DNA of 64,000 nucleotides. Origin: Candidatus Gastranaerophilales bacterium. Lineage in GTDB: Bacteria; Cyanobacteriota; Vampirovibrionia; Gastranaerophilales; Gastranaerophilaceae. The stretch is from contig CALVAY010000001.1 in NCBI GenBank assembly GCA_944325665.1, forward strand, positions 1 through 64,000, given 5' to 3'. The notes below the pieces were generated by a model. That model was given only the letters and a program-made list of their open reading frames with translations, did not search any database and had not been told where the DNA came from. Shown here in pieces: positions 57,801 through 64,000 of this stretch (position 1 is its first letter; every line of letters begins with the position of its first letter). The position numbers were made by a program, and so were the translations under genes.

Positions 57801-58680
57801 TGAATATAAGCAAATAGTGCAAAATGAGTTGGAAAAATATTTTGATGAGCAAAAGAAGAATTCAAAATATTCTTCAACAATTTGGGAAGCGATGAGCTAT
57901 ACCACTTTACTTCCCGGGAAAAAATTAAGAGCGATATTTTGCCTTGAAACAGCTAAATTGCTATGCGGCGACTATAACTTGGCCCTTCCCTGCGCTTGTG
58001 CGATAGAAATGCTCCATGCTCAAAGTTTAATCCATGATGATTTACCTTGTATGGATAATGACGACCTAAGACGCGGAAAGCCTTCCAATCATAAGGTGTA
58101 TGGCGAGGCAATGGCAGTTTTAGCGGGTGATGCACTTATTTCCTTTGGTGCTCAAACAATTATTGAAAAAACCCCAAAAAGTGTTGAAATTGAAAAGGTT
58201 TTAGAAGTGGTAAAGCTTTATATGCACTCAGCAGGCGCATTAGGGATTGTTGCGGGTCAGTGTGCCGATATGGAAGCTGAAAAAAATGTTAAAAATGTTG
58301 ATTATGAAAATTTAAAATATATTCACACTTATAAAACAGCCAAATTATTTGAATTTTCAATATTATCGGGTGCAATTTTAGCGGGTGCGGATATAAAAAC
58401 TTTGGATAAATTAAAAGAATTTGCAAATACTTTCGGTCTTGCTTTTCAAGCTTATGATGATATCTTAGATGTTATCTGCACGACTGAAGAGATGGGAAAA
58501 ACGGTCGGAAAGGACGAAAAAGAGGCAAAAGCTACCTATGTAAGCCTTTTTGGACTTAATGACGCCAAGGCTAAATTTAATAAATTAATTGCAAAAAGTT
58601 ATGATATACTCAAGGAAATCGGTTTAAAATCGCAAATATATAATGATATTTTGGACAAAATGTTTGAAAGGGTAAATTAA
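57790..58680 (+). CDS. ispA: Farnesyl/geranylgeranyl diphosphate synthase
   Basis: About 296 residues from ATG 57790 (AGGTGAG site; 57787 and GTG 57781 are possible alternatives). First Asp-rich motif LIHDDLPCMDNDDLRRGKPS (DDxxxxD), second QAYDDILDV (DDxxD), with LLPGKKLRAIFC at the IPP site. It condenses IPP with DMAPP/GPP for quinone, undecaprenol or carotenoid precursors. Chain length cannot be fixed; FPP synthase is most likely by overall pattern. It overlaps rsgA by 11 nt. Confidence 0.92.
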   Translation: MNIDEYKQIVQNELEKYFDEQKKNSKYSSTIWEAMSYTTLLPGKKLRAIFCLETAKLLCGDYNLALPCACAIEMLHAQSLIHDDLPCMDNDDLRRGKPSNHKVYGEAMAVLAGDALISFGAQTIIEKTPKSVEIEKVLEVVKLYMHSAGALGIVAGQCADMEAEKNVKNVDYENLKYIHTYKTAKLFEFSILSGAILAGADIKTLDKLKEFANTFGLAFQAYDDILDVICTTEEMGKTVGKDEKEAKATYVSLFGLNDAKAKFNKLIAKSYDILKEIGLKSQIYNDILDKMFERVN

Positions 58681-58682
58681 AA

Positions 58683-59168
58683 GTGAATTTTTTTAACACA
58701 GGTTTTGAAGTTTTAGGTTCAGGCTTATTGGCAGCCGGAATTGCCCAGTCTTTGAAAGTAATTTTTTTCTATGTAAAAAATAAGAAAATAGATTTTAAAA
58801 TTTTTACCACAACAGGCGGCATGCCTTCTTCTCACTCGGCGGGGGTTATTTCTCTTGCAACGAGTGTAGGGATAATTGAAGGCATAAGCTCAATTGAATT
58901 TGCCATGTCGCTTGGATTTTCATTGATTATTATGCAAGATGCCGCAGGGCTAAGACGTGCCGCAGGTAAAACTGCCGCAACCTTAAACCGTGTTGTAAGG
59001 GAGTTTGTGGAACATCAGGAAACAAAACCCTATGAAGTTTTAAAAGAACTTTTGGGGCACACGCCTTTTGAAGTTTTCTGCGGTGCTATTTTGGGTGTTG
59101 TGGTTGCTTTTGCCGTACACTCTCTTAAATATATTGAAGCTGTTAATGCTTTAATTGGCTCTTTTTAA
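58683..59168 (+). CDS. Divergent PAP2-family (DUF212) membrane protein
   Basis: This encodes 161 residues, four membrane helices. The conserved segment TGGMPSSHSAGVISLATSVG and IMQDAAGLRRAAGKTAATLN with LLGHTPFEVFCGAILG define DUF212, related to acid phosphatases (P-S-S-H-S and late H-x-x-x-E). Often next to isoprenyl synthase genes, so it may dephosphorylate a lipid phosphate; function unproved. GTG start 2 nt after the synthase stop. Confidence 0.88.
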   Translation: MNFFNTGFEVLGSGLLAAGIAQSLKVIFFYVKNKKIDFKIFTTTGGMPSSHSAGVISLATSVGIIEGISSIEFAMSLGFSLIIMQDAAGLRRAAGKTAATLNRVVREFVEHQETKPYEVLKELLGHTPFEVFCGAILGVVVAFAVHSLKYIEAVNALIGSF

Positions 59169-59318
59169 AAGTTCGGTCAAAGTCGGCTCTCTTCTTAGCA
59201 CTTTCTTTTCTTGAGGTTTTTTATCTTCAAGACATTTGCTGTTGTTGTTAAAGCTTGAAAGTCCGATGAAGTCTTCATCGTTAGCTGATATGCCGAATAA
59301 TTTTTTAATAAAGTTCAT
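59151..59318 (-). CDS. Small hypothetical protein (55 residues)
   Basis: The ATG complement is at 59316-59318, with AGGTGAAAT before it; the TAA complement is at 59151-59153. The predicted protein starts MNFIKKLFGISANDEDFIGL and ends EKKVLRREPTLTELLKRAN. It has an amphipathic start and a basic tail. It overlaps the DUF212 gene end by 18 nt on the other strand. Coding support is the ribosome site and sensible composition only. Confidence 0.5.
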   Translation of the reverse strand: MNFIKKLFGISANDEDFIGLSSFNNNSKCLEDKKPQEKKVLRREPTLTELLKRAN

Positions 59319-59420
59319 ATTTCACCTGCTCGTTTTTTCTTGATTATACACTAAACGCCCTTTTTGTGCGTAGTTTATAAATATGATAATTTGAGAACTG
59401 CTTTTTTAAATTACCGCTTA

Positions 59421-59436
59421 TGTTATATTTTATCTT
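59421..59436 (+). promoter_or_regulatory. Extended -10 promoter, leaderless start
   Basis: TGTTATATT at 59421-59429 is followed by 7 nt and the ATG at 59437. One of the repeated leaderless signals of this window. Confidence 0.55.
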
Positions 59437-60159
59437 ATGAATAAGTCTAATGAAAATTTTTTAATAGTCCAAAATGCTATGAACATTTCGCAGCAGGAAG
59501 CATTTTCTATTCTTGAAGGAGAGGATGAAACCCTTAAGCCTCTTGCTTTTTTCTCAATCGATAAAATTGAAAATAAAAATCAGGCCGAGCTTTTTCTCTT
59601 TCAGCTTACAAATCACTCCAATCCGACAAGAGAAGCTTGTGCCATAAGGTTTTTGGATGTTGATTTTGATATAAAATTTTTTGAAGACAAAAACTCTCTT
59701 AATACTTTTGTAAACGCTATATGCGATATAAATCCGAATGTTGCAAGAGCTATAATTGAGCTTATTTCAAGGCACAAGACTTTTGCTAAACTTATTATGC
59801 CTAAAATTATTGAAAAAATTGAAGCTTTGATAGATGAATTTAAGGAATACGAAAAAAGTTTCGGTGCGCTGAGCGATAATAAAATGAAAAACAGAAAAAA
59901 CCATGCCAAAAATAAAAAATTGTTTAATTTGTATTGGTGCCTTGAAGCTTTGGGTGAAATTGTCGAGGAAAAAAACGAGTATGACGAAAGAATTGTTAAG
60001 ATAATTTACCTTGGTGCGGACTTTTTAGACTACACGATAAGGGAGAAAAGTGCAAAAATTCTTGCAAAAATTTCTTGCGCACCAAAAGAATTGTTACAGA
60101 AATTGAAAAATGATGAAAATTTTTATGTAAAAAATCAAGTTTATGATAAAATTTGTTAA
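59437..60159 (+). CDS. HEAT-like helical repeat protein, unknown
   Basis: This encodes 240 residues, all-helical. Repeating helix pairs (LKPLAFFSIDKIENKNQAEL; TREACAIRFLDVDFDIKFFE; VARAIIELISRHKTFAKLIM; TIREKSAKILAKISCAPKEL) resemble HEAT repeats used as protein-binding scaffolds. No catalytic motif, no signal. It is 23 nt upstream of efp, so it may share the message. Confidence 0.65.
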   Translation: MNKSNENFLIVQNAMNISQQEAFSILEGEDETLKPLAFFSIDKIENKNQAELFLFQLTNHSNPTREACAIRFLDVDFDIKFFEDKNSLNTFVNAICDINPNVARAIIELISRHKTFAKLIMPKIIEKIEALIDEFKEYEKSFGALSDNKMKNRKNHAKNKKLFNLYWCLEALGEIVEEKNEYDERIVKIIYLGADFLDYTIREKSAKILAKISCAPKELLQKLKNDENFYVKNQVYDKIC

Positions 60160-60182
60160 GATAGCACAAATAGGAATACTTT

Positions 60183-60740
60183 ATGATTTCAGTAAACGAT
60201 TTAAAAACAGGTCTTACACTCCAACTTGATAACGGACTTTGGTCAGTTGTTGAGTTCTTGCACGTAAAACCCGGTAAGGGTGCGGCTTTTGTTAGAACAA
60301 AGCTAAAAAACGTTGAAACAGGTCAAGTTGTTGAAAGAACGTTCAGAGCAGGCGAAAAAGTTGCAAAAGCTATGCTTGACAGACGTGAAATGCAGTATCT
60401 TTACCTTGAAGGCAAAGATTACGTTATGATGGACCTTGAAACATACGAACAGCTTCCAGTTCCCGAGTCTCAAATCGGCGACGGCAAAAAGTATTTAAAA
60501 GAAAATATGAATGTTCAAATTCTATTGCACGACGGCAAAATTATCGGTGTTGATTTACCGAACTTTGTTGAATTGGAAGTTGTTGAAACTCCTCCGGCTG
60601 AAAAAGGAAACACTGCTCAAGGCGGTACAAAACCTGCTACTCTTGAAGGCGGCGCGGTTGTTAACGTTCCTTTCTTTATTAACGTTGGGGATAAATTAAG
60701 AATTGATACCAGAACAAATGAATATTTAGACAGAGTATAG
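60183..60740 (+). CDS. efp: Elongation factor P
   Basis: This encodes 185 residues. It relieves ribosome stalling at poly-proline. KOW-like domain I with the tip loop [15 protein letters not shown]; the modifiable residue is Lys32 in PGKGA. S1-like domains II and III with [10 protein letters not shown] and [17 protein letters not shown] at the end. No modification gene (epmA/epmB or ymfI) lies nearby. AGGAATAC site. Confidence 0.97.
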   Translation: MISVNDLKTGLTLQLDNGLWSVVEFLHVKPGKGAAFVRTKLKNVETGQVVERTFRAGEKVAKAMLDRREMQYLYLEGKDYVMMDLETYEQLPVPESQIGDGKKYLKENMNVQILLHDGKIIGVDLPNFVELEVVETPPAEKGNTAQGGTKPATLEGGAVVNVPFFINVGDKLRIDTRTNEYLDRV

Positions 60741-60752
60741 GAATATTAAAAA

Positions 60753-61217
60753 ATGAATTTCGAAGTAGAATACATTGAAAAGCTCGCAAAATTAATCGAC
60801 GAAAAGTCTTTAAGTGAAATTATCTTAGAAGACGGCGAGCAAGCCATCACAATTAAAAGAGAAATTAATCAAACAGTTGTACAAACAGCACTTCCTGCTC
60901 CTGCTCCCGCTCCCGCAGTTGCTGCACCTGTGCAAGCTCCTGCTGCTGAAGCATCAAGTGAACCTGCTGCACCTGCTCAAAAAGGTACTCCGATAACATC
61001 GCCAATGGTTGGTGCTTTCTATGCAGCTCCAAGCCCCGGTGCAAAACCGTTTGTTAAAGTTGGTGATACGGTTAGCGCAGGTCAGGTTGTTTGTATCGTT
61101 GAAGCTATGAAATTAATGAACGAAATTGAATCTGAAGTTTCAGGTAAGGTAGTTCAAATTTGCGTAGAAGACGGTCAAAGCGTTGAATACGGTCAAGTTT
61201 TAATGTATATCGAATAA
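60753..61217 (+). CDS. accB: Biotin carboxyl carrier protein of acetyl-CoA carboxylase
   Basis: This encodes 154 residues. N-terminal helical part, an Ala/Pro-rich linker ([20 protein letters not shown]), then the biotinyl domain with [20 protein letters not shown] and the biotin Lys in [12 protein letters not shown]. It carries CO2 from AccC to AccA/AccD. It follows efp by 12 nt, the efp-accB-accC order common in bacteria. Confidence 0.96.
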   Translation: MNFEVEYIEKLAKLIDEKSLSEIILEDGEQAITIKREINQTVVQTALPAPAPAPAVAAPVQAPAAEASSEPAAPAQKGTPITSPMVGAFYAAPSPGAKPFVKVGDTVSAGQVVCIVEAMKLMNEIESEVSGKVVQICVEDGQSVEYGQVLMYIE

Positions 61218-61226
61218 AATTTATTT

Positions 61227-61253
61227 AAGGACACATTATTTTGATGTGTCCTT
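61227..61253 (+). terminator. Terminator or attenuator between accB and accC
   Basis: AAGGACACAT pairs with ATGTGTCCTT across a 7-nt loop, followed by TTTAAATTT. It could give accB more mRNA than accC, whose stoichiometry is usually 2:1. Confidence 0.6.
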
Positions 61254-61300
61254 TTAAATTTAAGATATGTTATCACCTATGGTTTTAAGGTTAAGAAGTT

Positions 61301-62662
61301 ATGTTTAAGAAAGTATTAATAGCAAACAGGGGGGAAATTGCCCTAAGAATTATTAGAGCTTGCAGAGAGTTAGGGATTGCAACGGTTGCAATTTATTCTC
61401 AAGCTGATTCCGAGAGTTTACATGTGTCTTTGGCTGATGAGGCTTACTGTATCGGGCCGGCACAAAGTGCAAAGAGCTATTTGCACATTCCTGCAATAAT
61501 TTCAGTTGCTCTTACATCGGGTGCGGATGCTATTCACCCCGGTTACGGTTTTATGGCCGAAAGAGCGGACTTTGTTGATATTTGCGACGAGCATAATATT
61601 AAATTCATCGGCCCGAGCTCAAAAGCAATGAGAGCAATGGGCGATAAAGCTTCAGCAAGAGCTACCATGATAGCTTCAAATGTTCCTGTTACCCCGGGTA
61701 CGGGTCTAGTTGAAGATGTAGAGCAGATAAGAGAATTTGTAAGCAAAGTCGGCTATCCTGTAATTATTAAAGCAACAGCAGGCGGCGGCGGTAAGGGTAT
61801 GAGAATTGTAAGAGAAGATTCTGAGCTTGAAGATGCTTTTAACTTATGCCGAAACGAAGCTAAAAATGCTTTCGGTAACCCCGAGGTGTACTGTGAAAAA
61901 TATCTTGAAAACCCAAGACACATAGAAGTACAAATCCTTGCCGACTCATTCGGTAATGTTGTTCACTTGGGCGAAAGAGATTGCTCAATTCAAAGACGCC
62001 ATCAAAAACTTTTAGAAGAAGCTCCTTCACCTGCTATTAGCGAAGATATAAGAAAAGCAATGGGCCAAGCTGCTGTTAATGCTGCAAAAGCTATTAACTA
62101 CGAAGGCGCAGGTACAATTGAGTTTTTACTTGATGAAACCGATCCAAAAAATAAAAAATGGTATTTTATGGAGATGAACACAAGGGTTCAGGTTGAACAC
62201 TGTGTTTCTGAAATGATTTCAGGAGTTGACATCGTAAAAGAACAGGTAAGAGTTGCGGCAGGTCAAAGGCTTAGCGTAAAACAAGAAGATATTTGCCTAA
62301 GGGGCCATGCTATTGAATGCAGAATTAACGCTGAAGACCCTGACAGAGACTTTATGCCTTTTGCAGGTAAAATTGAAGGCTACATTGCCCCCGGTGGTTT
62401 TGGCGTAAGAGTTGATTCGCACGTTTACACGGGATACAAAATTCCGCCTTATTACGATTCAATGGTAGGCAAATTGATTTGTTGGGGTAAGGACCGCGAA
62501 GAAGCCAGAAACAGAATGCTAAGAGCTTTAAACGAATACGTTATTACGGGTATTAAAACTACAATTCCTTTCCACAGGGAAATTTTAAACGATGACGTAT
62601 TTATCAGCGGTAACTTTAACACAAGCTTTTTAGAGAAAAGCTTTAAGAAAAATGCAGATTAA
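61301..62662 (+). CDS. accC: Acetyl-CoA carboxylase, biotin carboxylase subunit
   Basis: This encodes 453 residues. It carboxylates biotin with ATP and bicarbonate. [20 protein letters not shown] start; ATP-grasp segments [81 protein letters not shown]-terminal [48 protein letters not shown] site. It overlaps the next gene by 11 nt. Confidence 0.97.
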   Translation: MFKKVLIANRGEIALRIIRACRELGIATVAIYSQADSESLHVSLADEAYCIGPAQSAKSYLHIPAIISVALTSGADAIHPGYGFMAERADFVDICDEHNIKFIGPSSKAMRAMGDKASARATMIASNVPVTPGTGLVEDVEQIREFVSKVGYPVIIKATAGGGGKGMRIVREDSELEDAFNLCRNEAKNAFGNPEVYCEKYLENPRHIEVQILADSFGNVVHLGERDCSIQRRHQKLLEEAPSPAISEDIRKAMGQAAVNAAKAINYEGAGTIEFLLDETDPKNKKWYFMEMNTRVQVEHCVSEMISGVDIVKEQVRVAAGQRLSVKQEDICLRGHAIECRINAEDPDRDFMPFAGKIEGYIAPGGFGVRVDSHVYTGYKIPPYYDSMVGKLICWGKDREEARNRMLRALNEYVITGIKTTIPFHREILNDDVFISGNFNTSFLEKSFKKNAD

Positions 62663-63770
62663 TTTTGATAATAAAATAAATGAAATAATTAAAATTTTAG
62701 CCCTTGAAGCCGAGCGTTTCGGGGTTAAAATTTATTTCATAGGCGGCTTGGTGCGAGATGTCCTTATGGGCAAAAAGCCTTTGGATATTGATATTTTAGT
62801 CGAAGGGGATGCTATTGAATTCGTCCAATCTCTTGGCGACTTTGTTCAAATAAAGTCTTTGCATAAAGATTTTGGCACGATAAAGACGCAAATTTTAGAT
62901 GTAGATATAGATTTTGCTTCAACAAGAAAGGAAATTTATCCGATTTCAGGATGTTTGCCCACTGTTGAAAAAATCGGCTGCAAGCTGGAAGAAGACTTAA
63001 TAAGACGTGATTTTACAATTAACGCAATGGCTTTTTTAATTAATCCTAATCTTGATTTTACTCTTGTAGATAAATTTTCAGGCCAAGAGGACTTAAAAAA
63101 AGGTATTTTAAGACTATTGCACGACAACAGCATAATTGACGACCCCACAAGGATTTTAAGGGGATTAGATTTTGAGCTTAGGTTTAATTTTAAGTTTGAT
63201 TCAAATGCTCAAAAATTAATTCAAGAGTATCTTAAAGCTCCAAATCGCGAGGGTTTAAGTGTTGATAGGGTAATTTTAACGCTAAGGAAGCTTTTTTGCT
63301 CTCCTGATAGGGCGCAAAAGGCATTTAGAGAGTTTTTAAAGAGAAATTATTATAAAATTTTATTTGATAAATGTGATTTAAATTATTCGGAAATAGAAAA
63401 AGCCGTTTCGCTTTTTTCGCCCGAAAATCTCTCCGAGGTTTATATTAACTACATATTTGCTCAAAATATAGAAAAAAAAGAGTTTAAAAACAGGGTTGAA
63501 ATATATAAATATTTTAAAACCTTAAATGTTGAAGATTTGTGCGTGTATTGGGCAAAAACCAAGGATGATAATGCAATTTTGTATTTTAATAAATTAAAAA
63601 ATGTTGAGCTTAAAATCTCGGGTCAGGATTTATTAAATTTAGGTTTTAAGCAAGGCAAGATTTTCGGTGAAATTTTTGACGCTCTACTTGAAGCTAAATT
63701 GGCTGATAATTGCGATATAGAAAGCTTTGAGGACGAGATTGAATTTGTTAAAAACAATTTTTTAAAATAA
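62652..63770 (+). CDS. CCA tRNA nucleotidyltransferase / poly(A) polymerase family
   Basis: This encodes 372 residues. The nucleotidyltransferase head has [20 protein letters not shown] and [11 protein letters not shown] (GGxVRD and DxD), then [10 protein letters not shown] and [10 protein letters not shown], then the [11 protein letters not shown] and [20 protein letters not shown] motifs. It adds or repairs the 3' CCA of tRNA. Lineages with two such genes split CC- and A-adding; the flexible-loop residues that decide cannot be judged here. No C-terminal HD or CBS domain. Confidence 0.9.
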   Translation: MQINFDNKINEIIKILALEAERFGVKIYFIGGLVRDVLMGKKPLDIDILVEGDAIEFVQSLGDFVQIKSLHKDFGTIKTQILDVDIDFASTRKEIYPISGCLPTVEKIGCKLEEDLIRRDFTINAMAFLINPNLDFTLVDKFSGQEDLKKGILRLLHDNSIIDDPTRILRGLDFELRFNFKFDSNAQKLIQEYLKAPNREGLSVDRVILTLRKLFCSPDRAQKAFREFLKRNYYKILFDKCDLNYSEIEKAVSLFSPENLSEVYINYIFAQNIEKKEFKNRVEIYKYFKTLNVEDLCVYWAKTKDDNAILYFNKLKNVELKISGQDLLNLGFKQGKIFGEIFDALLEAKLADNCDIESFEDEIEFVKNNFLK

Positions 63771-64000
63771 CCATACTTTAGTATGAGAAAATTTAAACTC
63801 TATTATAATGTATTATCTCTTAAAAAAAACGTAATATGATAATGTCAAAACAAGGAACGACAATTACATATTTTGTAAAAAGTTAATTGGATGACAAAGG
63901 ATGATAATAAATTTCCCCATGGTCTTTATGCCTTCGTTGGCTTGCTTTGGAGCGATTTTTATCGTTCTTGTATGAAACCTTGAAGAAAATTATTTATAAG
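63771..64000. other. 230-bp end region without assigned gene
   Basis: After the CCA gene there is a short palindrome CATACT-TT-AGTATG at 63771-63784, then a TATTATAATG promoter-like stretch at about 63803. A 24-codon frame (63901-63975) lacks a spaced ribosome site. A CGAT-TTTT-ATCG hairpin lies near 63953-63964. A gene or RNA may begin here and continue beyond the window. Confidence 0.3.

Noticed and set aside
63901-63975. 24-codon hydrophobic frame near the right end
   Set aside because: The AAGG sequence touches the ATG, leaving no spacing for a ribosome site; too short to support.

Overview
The window looks like the chromosome of an uncultured, AT-rich gut bacterium of the cyanobacterial sister lineage Vampirovibrionia/Melainabacteria, probably order Gastranaerophilales. 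This placement is an inference. It rests on low GC, a pseudopilin with the FTLAEVLITLVIIGVVAALT signature, a YvcK/CofD-like protein with two N-terminal membrane helices, short lineage-type hypothetical proteins, and fermentative metabolism (ADP-forming acetyl-CoA synthetase, GH57 glucan branching enzyme, sugar MFS transporter) beside flagellar genes. No rRNA or tRNA gene was recognised to confirm it.

Region 1 (1-11.9 kb) is the right part of a podovirus-like prophage or phage remnant. All its structural genes lie on the minus strand. In transcription order they are a 49-residue ORF, a LuxR-type regulator, an endolysin, a beta-propeller-like tail protein, a small protein, a head-tail adaptor candidate, a GNAT protein, the major capsid protein, scaffold, small terminase, portal, large terminase and a small membrane protein. 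This is close to the reverse of the usual head-to-tail order. Two plus-strand insertions with their own promoters interrupt it: a tandem array of four paralogous membrane-protein genes coupled by ATGA overlaps (257-2023), and a RipA-like membrane protein (8041-8510). A short promoter-plus-terminator unit at 5697-5782 looks like a small RNA gene. No integrase or attachment site is visible, so the left end lies outside the window.

Region 2 (12-20.7 kb) holds a pseudopilin gene divergent from an XRE repressor across a 28-bp perfect palindrome, then rRNA and tRNA modification genes (rlmD-like, mtaB), a YvyF-like flagellar zinc-ribbon gene, and several lineage hypotheticals. One of these has a zinc ribbon, an RG-rich linker and a duplicated C-terminal domain.

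Region 3 (20.7-27.8 kb) has a minus-strand run upp, pxpA, yvcK, panB, panC and a membrane protein, then an amidohydrolase and a GH57 enzyme. A short island of different base composition follows (28.0-29.6 kb) with YwqK/MORN-like repeat genes, one of them broken by an in-frame TAA.

Region 4 (29.8-45.4 kb) carries core metabolism and envelope genes: acetyl-CoA synthetase (ADP-forming), a TatD-associated radical SAM protein, a GT2 glycosyltransferase, gap, an MFS sugar transporter, a SpoIID-like protein, murJ, a TsaC/YrdC protein, a glutamate-synthase-type oxidoreductase, a Cof-type phosphatase and ispF.

Region 5 (45.4-56.7 kb) is one long minus-strand cluster: accD, accA, fliP, fliQ, fliR, flhB, flhA, a PilZ protein, a small membrane protein, a histidine kinase, an HD-GYP response regulator and a P-loop ATPase. 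It joins fatty-acid initiation, flagellar export and cyclic-di-GMP signalling.

Region 6 (56.8-63.8 kb) reads plus: rsgA, an FPP/GGPP synthase, a DUF212 protein, a HEAT-like protein, efp, accB, accC and a CCA-adding-enzyme-like gene.

A recurring signal across the window is a -10 hexamer, often extended (TGn), placed exactly 6 nt (sometimes 7) before the start codon. It predicts leaderless mRNAs for at least nine genes.
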